A stretch of DNA of 64,000 nucleotides from Paenibacillus sp. GM2 (GCF_900069005.2 NZ_LN831278.1:399124-463123); one strand, 5' to 3'; shown: positions 9,687-20,280, numbered from the stretch's first letter. The notes: generated by a model not told the origin, from the letters alone. Numbers and translations: made by a program.

Positions 9687-11213
9687 ATGAAAAGGTCATC
9701 TCTAAAGATTATCTCGCTACTTCTGGTCTGTATGGTAGTACTGTCGGCTTGCGGCGGCCCTTCGAACCGCTCGAACAGCAGCAACGGCGGAAATGAAGGC
9801 GCTGACAAAAGTGCTAAACTTGAGGAATTGACGGTTGTTCTTCCTGTGGCAGGAACGATTTCAAAGGATTTGCAAATGGTGGAAGATGCGATTAATACAA
9901 TAGCCATGGAGAAGATTCACGCGAAGGTAAAGTTCCTGCATATCTCCTTTGGGGACTGGGAACAGCAGACAAATCTGATGTATGCCGGCAATGAAAAAAT
10001 GGACTTAATCTGGATCTCGGGCAGCAACTACACGAATCTTGTGGCCAAAGGCCAACTGCAAGCGATGGATGATCTTTTTGCGGATCACGGGCAGGGAATC
10101 ACTGCGGCCATCGACCAAAGTTATCTGGGTGCCACGAAGATCGGAGGCAAGACGTATGCCGTTCCGACAGTGCGCGATTTTGCCTCTTCGACCGGTGTAA
10201 ATATGAATAAAGCGCTCGTCGACAAGTACCGGATCGATGTGAATGGCATTAAATCGCTGGACGACCTTGAGCAAGTGCTCCGTACGGTAAAAGAAGGTGA
10301 AGGGCCTGAAATGTACCCGCTGGTACCGGGTGCGAACGGCCGTACCTTTCTGGATGATCTGAACAATTTCGATGCTTTGAGCGACTCGATCGGGGTACTC
10401 CCGAACTATGATAATGGTCTGAAGGTTGTGAACTACTACGAATCTCAAGAATATGCGGACTTCCTGAACAAAATTCGCGGCTGGTTTATGGACGGTTTGA
10501 TTCCCAAGGATGTCGCCACAAGCCAGACCTCCCGGGTTGATTTGATCAAAGCGAATAAGGCGTTTGCTTATTCGGCCAAGCTGAATCCGGTTTCGAAGGT
10601 AACGGAGACGGCGCTGGTTGGCCAGGAAATGGAGCCGGCCGAAATCTATCCCGCTGTAGCAACTACCAGCTCCGTCACCGGTTCGATGTGGGCCATTCCG
10701 GTTAATTCCACGATCCCGGATAAAGCGATGGATTTCCTGAATTTGATGTACTCCGATAAGGATGTTGTCAACCTTTATGATTGGGGGATCGAAGGCACGC
10801 ACTATGTGAAGGTGGATGGCATGGATAACGTCATCGCTTATCCGGAGGGCGTGGACAAAGCCGACCTTGGTTACAGCATGCCAATGGGTTGGATGTTCGG
10901 TAATCAATTCCTGTCCTATGTTCAACAAGGGAATGACCCGGAAGTCTGGACCAAGATGAAGGCGTTCAACGATGGCGCTGGCCGTTCCAAGGCACTGGGC
11001 TTCCTGTTTGATGCCACGCCGGTGAAGACGGAGTATGCAGCGGTGACGAACGTAATTACGCAATATAAAATTCCGTTGGAGACGGGCAGCGTGGATCCTG
11101 CCAAGATTTTGCCGGAGTTCATTTCCAAGCTGAAATCGGCCGGGATCGACAAGATTATTGCAGAGAAACAAAAGCAATTGGACGAGTGGGCGCAAGCCAA
11201 CGGCGTCAACTGA
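9687..11213 (+). CDS. Extracellular sugar-binding lipoprotein of ABC importer, cassette 1
   Basis: The 508-residue protein begins with a lipoprotein signal (basic start, hydrophobic core, then LSAC with Cys22). A serine/asparagine-rich linker follows, and then a type 1 extracellular solute-binding fold of the LplA/YtcQ class, identified by its length of over 480 residues, GDWEQQTNLMYAGNEKMDLIW near residue 95, and its partners. It captures oligosaccharides outside the membrane and delivers them to the two permeases encoded next. The ribosome site is GTGGGGG. A strong terminator at 11241-11284 separates it from the permeases, which would raise binding-protein mRNA relative to the permeases. 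The sugar is not identifiable; the three downstream glycosidases suggest a beta-linked oligosaccharide. Confidence 0.9.
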   Translation: MKRSSLKIISLLLVCMVVLSACGGPSNRSNSSNGGNEGADKSAKLEELTVVLPVAGTISKDLQMVEDAINTIAMEKIHAKVKFLHISFGDWEQQTNLMYAGNEKMDLIWISGSNYTNLVAKGQLQAMDDLFADHGQGITAAIDQSYLGATKIGGKTYAVPTVRDFASSTGVNMNKALVDKYRIDVNGIKSLDDLEQVLRTVKEGEGPEMYPLVPGANGRTFLDDLNNFDALSDSIGVLPNYDNGLKVVNYYESQEYADFLNKIRGWFMDGLIPKDVATSQTSRVDLIKANKAFAYSAKLNPVSKVTETALVGQEMEPAEIYPAVATTSSVTGSMWAIPVNSTIPDKAMDFLNLMYSDKDVVNLYDWGIEGTHYVKVDGMDNVIAYPEGVDKADLGYSMPMGWMFGNQFLSYVQQGNDPEVWTKMKAFNDGAGRSKALGFLFDATPVKTEYAAVTNVITQYKIPLETGSVDPAKILPEFISKLKSAGIDKIIAEKQKQLDEWAQANGVN

Positions 11214-11240
11214 TCGCACGATAAATGACCTCTATGGAGA

Positions 11241-11284
11241 GGGCTATCTTAAAGTGATTATCACTTCCAAGATAGCCCTTTTTT
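11241..11284 (+). terminator. Intra-operon terminator between binding protein and permeases
   Basis: GGGCTATCTT (11241-11250) pairs with AAGATAGCCC (11269-11278), an inner AAGTGA/TCACTT stem extends it, and TTTTTT follows at 11279-11284. Partial readthrough would give less permease than binding-protein transcript. Confidence 0.88.
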
Positions 11285-11321
11285 GTCGCTGCGGATCATG
11301 TCGGGAAAGATCAAGCAGGAA

Positions 11322-11362
11322 GTCGCTTGAGCGGTAGTTGCCGAAAGTTGGATTCCGTAGAA
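11322..11362 (+). promoter_or_regulatory. Upstream region of the cassette 1 permease genes with a box shared with 9604-9643
   Basis: This repeats the AAGTCG..TTGAGCGGTAGT box seen ahead of the binding-protein gene, followed by a TAGAAT -10-like hexamer. It lies beyond the terminator at 11241-11284, so it could give the permeases and glycosidases their own promoter. Confidence 0.4.
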
Positions 11363-11405
11363 TTAACGATATATTCGGCATATAGCCTTAGAAGGGGGAA
11401 GTGCG

Positions 11406-12344
11406 GTGGCCATAACCAAACAAACACACCGTAAGGGGCGGAGAGGCATTCTTAAGTATACTCCGCTGTACATCATGATGTTGCCGGGGTTAGTCTACCT
11501 GATCATCAACAATTATCTGCCGCTGTTCGGGCTGAGTATTGCTTTTAAGGATGTTGACTACCGGAAGGGGATTTGGAACAGCGATTGGATCGGTTTCCGA
11601 AACTTCGAATATCTGTTTAAAACATCGGATGCCTGGATGATTACCAGAAACACGCTTCTGTACAACACGGTGTTTATCATTCTCGGTCTGATTGTATCGA
11701 TCGGCATAGCTATTTTACTGAATGAGATCCGGAATAAGTTTTTTGCGCGTTTCTATCAAAGTGTAATTATTCTACCCTACCTGATCTCCATCATCATTGT
11801 CAGCTATCTGGTGTATGCCATGTTCAGCGTAAATACGGGGATGGTGAATAATACAATTCTGCCGGCGCTGGGCCTGGATCCGATTTCATGGTACTCCGAG
11901 CCGAAGTATTGGCCGTTTATTTTGACCTTCGTTCATGTTTGGAAAGGGGCCGGTTACTCCTGCATCGTGTACCTGGCTGCCATTATCGGCATCGATCCGG
12001 AGTATTATGAAGCGGCCAAGCTGGACGGGGCCTCCAAATGGGTGCAAATCCGCAAGATTACGCTTCCGATGATTATGCCGGTCATCATGATTCTGACATT
12101 GCTCGGGATTGGCCGGATCTTCTATTCCGACTTCGGTTTGTTCTATCAAGTACCGATGAACTCCGGCGCATTGTATTCAACGACCAATGTCATTGATACG
12201 TATGTCTTCCGCGGGCTCATGCAGCTGGGTGACATCGGCATGTCTTCGGCAGCCGGCTTCTATCAGTCTTTAGTAGGTTTTGTGCTGGTGCTGGGCTCTA
12301 ACTACATCGTCCGCAAAATCGATAAAGACAATGCGTTGTTCTAA
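11406..12344 (+). CDS. LplB-type sugar ABC permease, cassette 1
   Basis: The 312-residue integral membrane protein has six predicted segments and the permease EAA loop EAAKLDGASKWVQIRKITLP at about residues 203-222, which docks the ATPase. The N-terminus (YTPLYIMMLPGLVYLIINNYL) and length match the LplB/YteP group. Translation most likely starts at a GTG spaced from an AAGGGGG site. It forms a heterodimer with the next gene product, and no ATPase gene is present in the locus, so a shared MsmX-type ATPase is inferred. Confidence 0.92.
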   Translation: MAITKQTHRKGRRGILKYTPLYIMMLPGLVYLIINNYLPLFGLSIAFKDVDYRKGIWNSDWIGFRNFEYLFKTSDAWMITRNTLLYNTVFIILGLIVSIGIAILLNEIRNKFFARFYQSVIILPYLISIIIVSYLVYAMFSVNTGMVNNTILPALGLDPISWYSEPKYWPFILTFVHVWKGAGYSCIVYLAAIIGIDPEYYEAAKLDGASKWVQIRKITLPMIMPVIMILTLLGIGRIFYSDFGLFYQVPMNSGALYSTTNVIDTYVFRGLMQLGDIGMSSAAGFYQSLVGFVLVLGSNYIVRKIDKDNALF

Positions 12345-12360
12345 GGAGTGAGTGATTACT

Positions 12361-13245
12361 ATGAAAAATGAATCCAGAGGCTTGCAATGGGCCGGTCATA
12401 CAGTTTTGACGTTATTTTCGCTGGCGTGCATTCTTCCGTTTGTCCTGCTGTTTATTGCTTCGGTGACGGATGACCACACCATTGCCGTAGAAGGCTATTC
12501 TTTTTTTCCATCAAAGTTCAGCTTGAGCGCTTATGAGTATTTATGGCGAGAGTCGGCGCAGATTTTCCATGCCTATGGCATTACGATTTTGATTACAGTC
12601 GTCGGGACAACGGCCAGCTTGCTGATCACCTCACTGCTTGCATATCCGTTATCCCGAAAGGACCTGCCAGGCGGAACGGCAATAGCGTTCTTCGTGTTCT
12701 TTACCCTGCTGTTCAACGGCGGATTGGTACCGACTTATTTGGTATATACGCAAATCTTTGAAATTAAAAATACGCTGTTCGCTTTGTTAATTCCTTGGCT
12801 CCTGATGAACGGGTTCAACGTGATGCTGATGCGGACCTTCTTCACCACAACGATCCCGGCAGCGATTATCGAATCGGCCAGCATGGACGGTGCCGGGGAA
12901 TTCAAAATGTACTATAAGATCATCCTGCCGCTGTCGCTGCCTATTCTGGCCACGGTTGGGATGTTCCAGGGACTCGCCTATTGGAATGATTGGAATAACG
13001 GGCTCATTTTCGTAACTGACCCGAAGCTGTTCAGTTTGCAAAATTTGCTCAATCGGATCATGAACGATATCCAGTATCTGACCCGCAACAGTCAAATGAA
13101 TACGGGCGCAGCACTGGAGCAGCTGCCGACGGAAACCTTTCGGATGGCGGTAGCGGTGATCGGCGTCATTCCGATTTTGATCGCTTATCCGTTCTTCCAG
13201 AAGTATTTTGTCAAAGGGATGACCATCGGGGCTGTAAAAGGCTAA
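12361..13245 (+). CDS. LplC/YtcP-type sugar ABC permease, cassette 1
   Basis: This 294-residue permease has six membrane segments, the FTLLFNGGLVPTYL region typical of the YtcP/LplC group, and an EAA-like loop ESASMDGAGEFKMYYKIILP. It is the second half of the importer channel. The frame is open from a GTG at 12352, but the ATG at 12361 is preferred because the AAGGAG site at 12343-12348 is only 3 bases from the GTG. The gene begins 16 bp after the first permease stop, so they are co-transcribed. Confidence 0.92.
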   Translation: MKNESRGLQWAGHTVLTLFSLACILPFVLLFIASVTDDHTIAVEGYSFFPSKFSLSAYEYLWRESAQIFHAYGITILITVVGTTASLLITSLLAYPLSRKDLPGGTAIAFFVFFTLLFNGGLVPTYLVYTQIFEIKNTLFALLIPWLLMNGFNVMLMRTFFTTTIPAAIIESASMDGAGEFKMYYKIILPLSLPILATVGMFQGLAYWNDWNNGLIFVTDPKLFSLQNLLNRIMNDIQYLTRNSQMNTGAALEQLPTETFRMAVAVIGVIPILIAYPFFQKYFVKGMTIGAVKG

Positions 13246-13293
13246 TTCCAAAGAAATACGTTTCTACTAGGCAAATTAGAGGAGTGTGACGGC

Positions 13294-15861
13294 ATGATAG
13301 GGCTTTGGCATGCTTTAGTGGATCAACCGCGCATGAAGCTGCAATTTAAAATCGAGAAAAAGGGTTCGTTTACGCTGGATGCAGTAATGGAGCCATTACC
13401 GGCACCGCTTAATTTTACTAGCGTGACCGCGCGGGGCAACCATATTCGAGGAACCGGCAAAGTGTTCTGGAATCCGGACGACGAGCTGGTGGTTGAGCTG
13501 GATTTTCAAGAGGATTCCTTCACGGGTCGGATTCATATTCCTTCTTTCGGGACAATTCCCCTCCAGGGATCGCGGGGAAGGGGCCCTTATATGGCCCTAA
13601 ATTTAATTAATGAAGTGGCACCCTACCGAAAGAGCCATGTTAAGGAGCGAAGCGACAGGGAAATCCATGAAGCGATCGACCAACTGCTGGGGGCGATGTC
13701 GCTTGAAGATAAGGTTGGCCAAATGTGTCAATGCCAAGCTTCGAACTTCTCCTTTGGCAGCGATATCGTATCGGATCCGCCGGAGAAGCTGGTCGCTGAA
13801 GGCAGGGCAGGGTCGGTACTGGGCGCTTTCGATATTACCAGGGTATTCGAGCTGCAAAGAATAGCCGTCGAGCAATCGCCGCACAAGATTCCGCTGCTCT
13901 TCCATGCGGATATCATCCATGGCTCGCAGACAGCGTTTCCTATTCCGCTGGCTTGGTCCTGCAGTTGGGATATGGAGGCGATTAAACAAGCCTGTGCTAT
14001 TGCAGCCAGGGAAGCGAGCGCTTCAGGTACGGTATACAATCATAGCCCTATGATTGATATCGCGCGTGATGCCCGCTGGGGCCGGGTTTCCGAAGGGGCG
14101 GGAGAAGATCCTTATCTGGGCTGCTTGATTGCCAAAGCCCAGGTGGAAGGGTATCAGGGCGACACTCTGTTTAGCGAAGAAACGCTGATTGCCTGCCTTA
14201 AACACTTTATTGCATACGGCGCAGCTGAAGCCGGACGGGATTACAATAGCGTGGATATTTCGGAGTCGACGTTGCGCAATGTGTACTTGCCGCCGTTTCA
14301 AGCTGCTTTGGAGGCGGGAGCAAGCTCGGTGATGAACGCGTTTAACATTTACCAGGGCGTTCCTGTCGCCGCCAATCGCTTCCTGCTAAAGGAACTTCTG
14401 CGGGAGGAACTTGGCTTTGACGGCGTTCTGATCTCCGATTACGGCTCAGTGGACGAAATCCGGGTGCACGGGCATGCGAAGGATGAGCAGGAAGCTGCGT
14501 ATAAAGCGGTGCAAGCGACGATGGATATCGAGATGGTGACACGCTCCTACGATCGCTTGCCCCAACTGGTTCGTGAAGGAAAGCTCTCCGAGCAGCAAAT
14601 CGACGATGCTGTCCGCCGCATTTTGTATTTGAAATACAAGACAGGCCTGATGGATGATCCGTTCCGCTACATTCGCCCGGAGAAAGAAATGGAGTACCAC
14701 TTCAACGAAGCGCATCTGCAGGCCAGTCTGGAGCTGGCGCGTAAATCAATTGTATTGCTAAAAAATAAAGGCGTGCTGCCGCTTGCCAAGCATGCCGGCA
14801 AGATTGCGTTGATCGGGCCGTTTGCGGGCAGCAAGGATTTGCTCGGACCATGGCAGTTCTCCCGGTATGGCCATGAAACCGTCTCCTTGTATGAGGGAAT
14901 GGCCGGGAAAGGAATTTCGGAGGAACGTCTCCTGTTCGCCCAAGGCAGCGGAGTAAACGAGCCGCTAGAGGGAGGGATTGAAGCCGCCGTATTACAGGCC
15001 CGTGAAGCCGATGTGGTTATTCTGGCGTTGGGCGAAAGCAGTGAAATGTCCGGCGAGGCGGCTTCTCGTATGGATATCGTCTTGCCGGAGCCGCAGCAGC
15101 GGTTGGCTGAAGCGGTTGTGGCGACAGGCAAGCCGGTTGTCCTGGTCCTGACCAATGGCCGACCGCTCGTGCTGAGCTGGTTCGAGCAGCATGTCGACGC
15201 CATCGTGGAAACCTGGTACCTCGGTTCTCAGGCTGGCCATGCGATTGCCGCTGTTTTGACGGGGGATTGCAACCCCTCCGGTAAACTGACTATGAGCTTC
15301 CCGGCGCGGATCGGCCAGGTTCCGGTGTATTATAACCACTTTAATACCGGACGCCCGTTGACGGAAGCCAACTATAATCAGAAATACATCTCCAAATATT
15401 TGGACGGCCCGAACGAGCCGTTATATCCTTTTGGGTTTGGTCTAAGCTATACGACCTTTGCTTATTCGGATATGAAGCTGGACCGCAATCATATGAAGGA
15501 AGATGAGACGATTCTGGCCTCGGTGAAGGTGACGAATACGGGGGCCACGGCTGGGGAAGAGATCATTCAGCTGTACATTCAGGATTGCTGCGGCAGCATT
15601 GTCCGCCCGGTCAAGGAGTTGAAAGGCTTTAGCAAAGTGGTCCTGGCGCCGGGAGAGAGCCGGGAAGTTAGCTTCCGGATTACGGAGGAGGCGTTAACTT
15701 ATTGGACGCCGGAAGCTGGATATATGGCTGAACCGGGTCTATTCAAGGCTTATATCGGGTCCAGCAGCCGGGACGTATTGGAGGCTGCCGAGTTTGAATT
15801 GCTCGTGGCCGATAAATCGGACACACAAGTAAGTGAACGTGGAGGGGAAGCTGGCTTATGA
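13294..15861 (+). CDS. GH3 beta-glycosidase with extra N-terminal beta-rich domain
   Basis: The 855-residue protein carries a GH3 N-terminal barrel from about residue 125 (LLGAMSLEDKVGQMCQCQ), the catalytic nucleophile Asp382 in VLISDYGSVDE, a GH3 C-terminal domain (LLKNKGVLPL onward) and a fibronectin-III-like domain at the C-terminus (SVKVTNTGATAGEEIIQLYI). The BglX-type order suggests an exo-acting beta-glucosidase or related enzyme. The first 120 residues are an added, strand-rich domain that I do not recognise. There is no signal peptide, so it should act on imported oligosaccharides in the cytoplasm. AGGAGTGTGACGGC precedes the ATG. Its stop overlaps the next start by 4 bases, indicating translational coupling. 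Confidence 0.92.
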   Translation: MIGLWHALVDQPRMKLQFKIEKKGSFTLDAVMEPLPAPLNFTSVTARGNHIRGTGKVFWNPDDELVVELDFQEDSFTGRIHIPSFGTIPLQGSRGRGPYMALNLINEVAPYRKSHVKERSDREIHEAIDQLLGAMSLEDKVGQMCQCQASNFSFGSDIVSDPPEKLVAEGRAGSVLGAFDITRVFELQRIAVEQSPHKIPLLFHADIIHGSQTAFPIPLAWSCSWDMEAIKQACAIAAREASASGTVYNHSPMIDIARDARWGRVSEGAGEDPYLGCLIAKAQVEGYQGDTLFSEETLIACLKHFIAYGAAEAGRDYNSVDISESTLRNVYLPPFQAALEAGASSVMNAFNIYQGVPVAANRFLLKELLREELGFDGVLISDYGSVDEIRVHGHAKDEQEAAYKAVQATMDIEMVTRSYDRLPQLVREGKLSEQQIDDAVRRILYLKYKTGLMDDPFRYIRPEKEMEYHFNEAHLQASLELARKSIVLLKNKGVLPLAKHAGKIALIGPFAGSKDLLGPWQFSRYGHETVSLYEGMAGKGISEERLLFAQGSGVNEPLEGGIEAAVLQAREADVVILALGESSEMSGEAASRMDIVLPEPQQRLAEAVVATGKPVVLVLTNGRPLVLSWFEQHVDAIVETWYLGSQAGHAIAAVLTGDCNPSGKLTMSFPARIGQVPVYYNHFNTGRPLTEANYNQKYISKYLDGPNEPLYPFGFGLSYTTFAYSDMKLDRNHMKEDETILASVKVTNTGATAGEEIIQLYIQDCCGSIVRPVKELKGFSKVVLAPGESREVSFRITEEALTYWTPEAGYMAEPGLFKAYIGSSSRDVLEAAEFELLVADKSDTQVSERGGEAGL

Positions 15862-17825
15862 CACAAGAGCAGTCTTTGCGATTGTATCCGCAGCCGAGAG
15901 GGCTGCAATGGCTGGAAGGGGAGAAGAAGTGGACCTCCAGCATCGTTCTGGATACGCAGGGCGAAGCCGACGAGGCGGCTGAACGCGTGAAGCTTGCCTC
16001 CCGCTTGCAGGAAGCGTTCGCTGGCTCCGGGGACGATCCTGCTGCAGCCGGGCAGGCGATGACCTTGATCCGGGTGCGCAGCAGAGAGGAGCTTCATCCG
16101 CAGGGATATGTGCTGCAATGGGATGAGGCAGGCCTTCTGATGGAGTATGGCGGCGATGCGGGGTTGTTTTATGCGCTAGTTACCGTGGAGCAGTTGGTTT
16201 CCCGCGAAGGTAAGAACTGGAGATGTTTCCGGATCGAGGATGAACCCGACTTTCCGGTGCGCGGTTTTATGCTGGATATCGGACGGAACAAAATTCCGAA
16301 GCTTGGCGAACTTTATAAGTTGGTTGACCAGCTGGCGGAATTGAAGCTGAATCATTTGCAGCTGTATATGGAGGGTTACTGCTTTGAGATGGAGGCATAC
16401 AAGGACGCCTTCCCGGGGAGCACGCCAATCACGGCAGAGGAACTCCGCGAGCTGGATGCTTATGCTGTGGAGCGGTTTATTGATCTGGTGCCAAACCAGA
16501 ACTGCCTGGGACATATGGGAGAATGGCTGAACAAGCCGGAATTCCGCGAGCTTGCCGAGCATCCGGATGGCTTGCCGTTGCCCCAGGGGATTACGTTTCT
16601 GCCGACCACGCTGAACCCGGTTGATTCGCGTTCGATCGCATTGGTCCGAAATTTATTTGATGCCCTGCTGCCGCAATTTTCATCTTCTTATGTCAATATC
16701 AACATGGATGAGCCTTACGGCTTGGGCGCCGGGCAGAGCAAGGAGCGGTGCGATGAAATCGGCGCAGGACGGCTTTATATGGAGTATGCGGAGCAGGTGT
16801 TTGATCTTGTCCGCAGCCATGGCAAGAAGGTGTTAATGTGGGGCGACGTGCTTGCTTCACATCCCGAGGTCATGGAGCAGATTCCGGAGGATGTGACAAT
16901 TCTCGACTGGAATTATGAGAGCAGCGTTTCCTTTGAGGGTCATTGCCGTGTGTTGGCGGAGCGGCAGATTCCGTTCTATGTGTGCCCGGGAACGAGCTCC
17001 TGGTCCTCCATTTCCGGAAGAACCGACAATATGCTGGATAACATCTCTGATGCGGCAATCCAGGGCCTTACATATGGGGCCGGCGGCCTGATTGTAGCGG
17101 ACTGGGGAGATAACGGGCATTGGCAGGTTCCTGCGATCAGCTACCCGGGTATTACCTATGCGGCCGGTGTCAGCTGGCATGCGCAGCATCATTTGAAACA
17201 GACCGGGCTGATTGAAGATTACTTGACGGAAGCGGTATTTAGGGACGAAAGCGGCGAAGCCGGGCATCTGATGCTCGAACTGGGCCGATATTATCATTTG
17301 GAGAACAGTACAGTTGATAATTCCACTTATACAATGCATTTGCTGCTTCGTGGCCTTAAAACGCCGGAGCAATTTGCGGCAGAGCTGAACAGCTTCATTC
17401 GTATTTTCGCGGATCTGGGCGGACCTGGCGGCGAATTTAGGCTGGATTATCGGCATCATGAAATGCTGGAATGGCTTGTTCAAAGGAAGAAGCAGCTGGC
17501 AAGACTCCGGCTCCGGATGACCGAGGCGAATCTCGTGCTTGATGAATGGATGAATACATTGCGAATCATCGAACAAGGGATAGGGCTTCACCGTTATACA
17601 CACCGAATTGACCTTCCAGATTCAAAGGCCGAAATCGAGCACCTGAGGGCGCTGGCGAAGCTGCTGGAGCTAACGATTGCGGAATTTGACCGGCTATGGC
17701 TTATCCGGAACCGGGAAGGCGGTTTAGTTACAAGTCATCGTGCTTTACACCAGCTGCAGGCTCAGTATCAAGAGCGGCTGAAAGAGCTTGAAGCTTTGCA
17801 TTCAATTCACCAGAAAGGGGTCTGA
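15858..17825 (+). CDS. GH20-like hexosaminidase-family glycosidase
   Basis: The 655-residue protein has an N-terminal alpha/beta domain typical of GH20 ([10 protein letters not shown], then [10 protein letters not shown]), then the barrel opening [14 protein letters not shown] at about residues 133-146. A strand-end Asp284-Glu285 pair lies in NINMDEPYG, the position of the GH20 acid/base and its assisting Asp. The family cleaves terminal beta-linked N-acetylhexosamine by substrate assistance. The usual histidine-rich strand is replaced here by [14 protein letters not shown], so the specificity may differ. There is no signal peptide. Its ATG overlaps the upstream GH3 stop, and the next GH3 starts 2 bases after its own stop, so the three enzymes should be made in fixed ratio. 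Confidence 0.82.
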   Translation: MTQEQSLRLYPQPRGLQWLEGEKKWTSSIVLDTQGEADEAAERVKLASRLQEAFAGSGDDPAAAGQAMTLIRVRSREELHPQGYVLQWDEAGLLMEYGGDAGLFYALVTVEQLVSREGKNWRCFRIEDEPDFPVRGFMLDIGRNKIPKLGELYKLVDQLAELKLNHLQLYMEGYCFEMEAYKDAFPGSTPITAEELRELDAYAVERFIDLVPNQNCLGHMGEWLNKPEFRELAEHPDGLPLPQGITFLPTTLNPVDSRSIALVRNLFDALLPQFSSSYVNINMDEPYGLGAGQSKERCDEIGAGRLYMEYAEQVFDLVRSHGKKVLMWGDVLASHPEVMEQIPEDVTILDWNYESSVSFEGHCRVLAERQIPFYVCPGTSSWSSISGRTDNMLDNISDAAIQGLTYGAGGLIVADWGDNGHWQVPAISYPGITYAAGVSWHAQHHLKQTGLIEDYLTEAVFRDESGEAGHLMLELGRYYHLENSTVDNSTYTMHLLLRGLKTPEQFAAELNSFIRIFADLGGPGGEFRLDYRHHEMLEWLVQRKKQLARLRLRMTEANLVLDEWMNTLRIIEQGIGLHRYTHRIDLPDSKAEIEHLRALAKLLELTIAEFDRLWLIRNREGGLVTSHRALHQLQAQYQERLKELEALHSIHQKGV

Positions 17826-17827
17826 AG

Positions 17828-20089
17828 ATGGGGAAGCAGCGTAATCTGAAATCATTGATCGCACAAATGACACTGGAGGAGAAGGCCAGCCTCTGCTCCG
17901 GGCAAGATACATGGCACACTCAGGGGATCGAGCGGCTGGGGATTCCATCCGTGATGGTTACAGATGGTCCGCATGGTCTGCGTAAACAAAGGGGCTCTTC
18001 CGACCACCTTGGCCTGTTCGACAGCGTGCCTTCTACTTGTTTCCCTTCAGCGGCGGGGTTAGCGAGCTCCTGGAATCGGGATTTAATCGGCAAAATGGGA
18101 GAAGCACTGGGCAGGGAGTGCCAGGCGGAGAATGTCGCTATTTTGCTGGGGCCTGGTGTCAATATTAAACGTTCGCCGCTCTGCGGACGGAATTTTGAAT
18201 ACTTCTCGGAAGACCCGTACTTATCCGCGGAAATGGCGGCTCACCATATTCAGGGCGTACAAAGCCTAGGGGTAGGCACTTCGCTTAAACATTTTGCTGC
18301 TAACAATCAGGAACACCGTCGGATGACTTCCAATTCCGTGGTAGATGAACGGACATTGCGCGAAATTTACCTGGCCAGCTTTGAAGGGGCGGTCAAGCAA
18401 GCTCAACCGTGGACCGTCATGTGCGCTTACAACCAAGTGAACGGGGAATTTGCCGCAGAGAATCAGGAATTGCTGACCGATATTTTAAAAGACGAGTGGG
18501 GGCATCAAGGTTTTGTCGTGTCGGATTGGGGCGCGGTGAACGAGCGAGTTAAGGGCCTGGTCGCCGGATTGGAGCTGGAGATGCCCTCCAGCAACGGCGA
18601 GGGGACGACGCAAATTGTGGAAGCAGTGAAAAGCGGACAATTGCCCGAGGCCACGCTGGATGATGCCGTAGAGCGACTGCTTAACGTCATTTTCAAGGCT
18701 GTGAACCAAAGGAGGCCGGATGCAGCCTTCCAGCCGGAGGAACATCATCATTTGGCCCGGGAAGTCGCACGGGAAAGCATGGTGCTGTTGAAGAACGAAG
18801 ACGACATCTTGCCTCTGAAGCGGAGCGGCAAGATCGCCATAATCGGCGCTTTCGCAGAGGAGCCGCGCTATCAGGGCAGCGGCAGTTCGCAAATCAGGCC
18901 GACCCGTCTGGATAATCCCATTGAAGAAATGAGCAAGCTGGCCGGGGCTGCGGCACTTATCTATGCGAAGGGATACGATTTGAAGGAGGAGGAGAGCAAC
19001 TCTTCCCTGCTGCAAGAGGCGCTGAGTGCAGCCTCCGAGGCCACGGTAGCGGTGGTATTTGCCGGATTGCCGAGTCGATACGAGTCCGAAGGTTTTGATC
19101 GCGAACATCTGCGGATACCTCCGAACCAAGTAGCGCTGATCGAAGCGGTGGCCGGGATACAGAAAAATCTGGTGGTGGTGCTGAGTAACGGTTCTCCTGT
19201 CGAAATGCCTTGGCTCTATCAAGCCAAAGGAGTGCTGGAAGCTTATCTGGGCGGCCAGGCGTTTGGCGGTGCGATTGCCGACCTGCTGTTCGGGGAAGCC
19301 AATCCTTCCGGCAAGCTGGCTGAGACTTTCCCGGTTCAGCTGAGCGATAACCCGTCGTATTTATTCTTTCCGGGTGAAGGCGACCGGGTGGAGTATCGGG
19401 AAGGCTTGTTTGTTGGCTATCGATATTACGATAAGAAGCAGTTGGAACCGTTGTTTCCTTTTGGGTATGGGCTCAGCTATACGAGCTTTGAGTATTCGAA
19501 TCTAACTGTGGATAAGAAGAATTTGTTGGATTCCGACCAGCTTCGCGTATCGGTGGACATCGAGAATACCGGTTTCCTTGCCGGAAGTGAAATTGTGCAG
19601 CTCTATATTCGCGATCCCGACAGCAGCGTCATCAGACCGGATAAGGAGCTTAAAGGCTTCGACAAGGTGGAATTGGCAGCTGGTGAGAAGAAGACGGTCA
19701 CTTTTGAACTCGATCGCCGCAGTTTTGCCTATTATGATATAGAGATCAAGGATTGGGCGGTGGAGACCGGTACCTTTGAAATTCTGGTCGGCAAATCCTC
19801 TCGCGATATTGTGCTCTCGGAGACGGTTGAAGTACAGTCGACAACGGAGCGCAGTTCAAGATTCCATCGCAACTCCACGGTGGCCGATATGATGACGAGC
19901 GAGCCGGGCGCCGTGTTCATCAAGAAGTTTATGAGTATGCTTCCGTTTGCGTCCGCGATGGATCCGTCTCATTCAGAAATGTTGAAGGCATTCATGGAGT
20001 TTATGCCGCTGCGCGGCCTGGTCTCCTTCAGCGGCGGCAAGTTTACGGAGGAACAGCTGCATGATTTGCTGAAGCAGTTGAACAGCTAG
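17828..20089 (+). CDS. GH3 beta-glycosidase with fibronectin-III-like domain
   Basis: The 753-residue cytoplasmic enzyme shows the GH3 opening [16 protein letters not shown], the nucleophile Asp233 in [10 protein letters not shown], a second domain starting at [11 protein letters not shown], and a fibronectin-III-like domain ([20 protein letters not shown]). The last 80 residues form a helical tail ([15 protein letters not shown], then [11 protein letters not shown]) also known from Clostridia/Bacillales members of this subfamily. Unlike the first GH3 it has no N-terminal extension, so the two are paralogues with probably different roles on the same imported oligosaccharide. It is the last gene of the locus; a terminator follows at 20204-20230. 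Confidence 0.92.
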   Translation: MGKQRNLKSLIAQMTLEEKASLCSGQDTWHTQGIERLGIPSVMVTDGPHGLRKQRGSSDHLGLFDSVPSTCFPSAAGLASSWNRDLIGKMGEALGRECQAENVAILLGPGVNIKRSPLCGRNFEYFSEDPYLSAEMAAHHIQGVQSLGVGTSLKHFAANNQEHRRMTSNSVVDERTLREIYLASFEGAVKQAQPWTVMCAYNQVNGEFAAENQELLTDILKDEWGHQGFVVSDWGAVNERVKGLVAGLELEMPSSNGEGTTQIVEAVKSGQLPEATLDDAVERLLNVIFKAVNQRRPDAAFQPEEHHHLAREVARESMVLLKNEDDILPLKRSGKIAIIGAFAEEPRYQGSGSSQIRPTRLDNPIEEMSKLAGAAALIYAKGYDLKEEESNSSLLQEALSAASEATVAVVFAGLPSRYESEGFDREHLRIPPNQVALIEAVAGIQKNLVVVLSNGSPVEMPWLYQAKGVLEAYLGGQAFGGAIADLLFGEANPSGKLAETFPVQLSDNPSYLFFPGEGDRVEYREGLFVGYRYYDKKQLEPLFPFGYGLSYTSFEYSNLTVDKKNLLDSDQLRVSVDIENTGFLAGSEIVQLYIRDPDSSVIRPDKELKGFDKVELAAGEKKTVTFELDRRSFAYYDIEIKDWAVETGTFEILVGKSSRDIVLSETVEVQSTTERSSRFHRNSTVADMMTSEPGAVFIKKFMSMLPFASAMDPSHSEMLKAFMEFMPLRGLVSFSGGKFTEEQLHDLLKQLNS

Positions 20090-20203
20090 GAGATCCTTTT
20101 ATTTGTACTTGCGAGGGGATCGGCGCTTCTTATCTATTTGCAATGTTGTATTTGGCATAGAACGTGTAACATGTATTTTCTATATGGGCCCAAAGCAAAA
20201 ACA

Positions 20204-20230
20204 ACCGGAGGCTTTGCCTCCGGTGTTTTC
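20204..20230. terminator. Bidirectional terminator between convergent genes
   Basis: ACCGGAGGC (20204-20212) pairs with GCCTCCGGT (20216-20224) around a TTT loop. A T-rich tail follows on the plus strand, and the A-rich left flank gives a T-run on the minus strand. It can end both the glycosidase operon and the NlpC/P60 gene. Confidence 0.8.
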
Positions 20231-20280
20231 TTGATTTCTTATTAGGAAGGCAACGCTTCCGATACAATTTTGATCTTATT

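Noticed and set aside
10005..11219. 404-codon minus-strand frame
   Set aside because: It lies wholly opposite the binding-protein gene, has low-complexity His/Arg/Ile composition and no family features.
16857..17603. 248-codon minus-strand frame
   Set aside because: It is antisense to the GH20-like gene with no ribosome site or motif.
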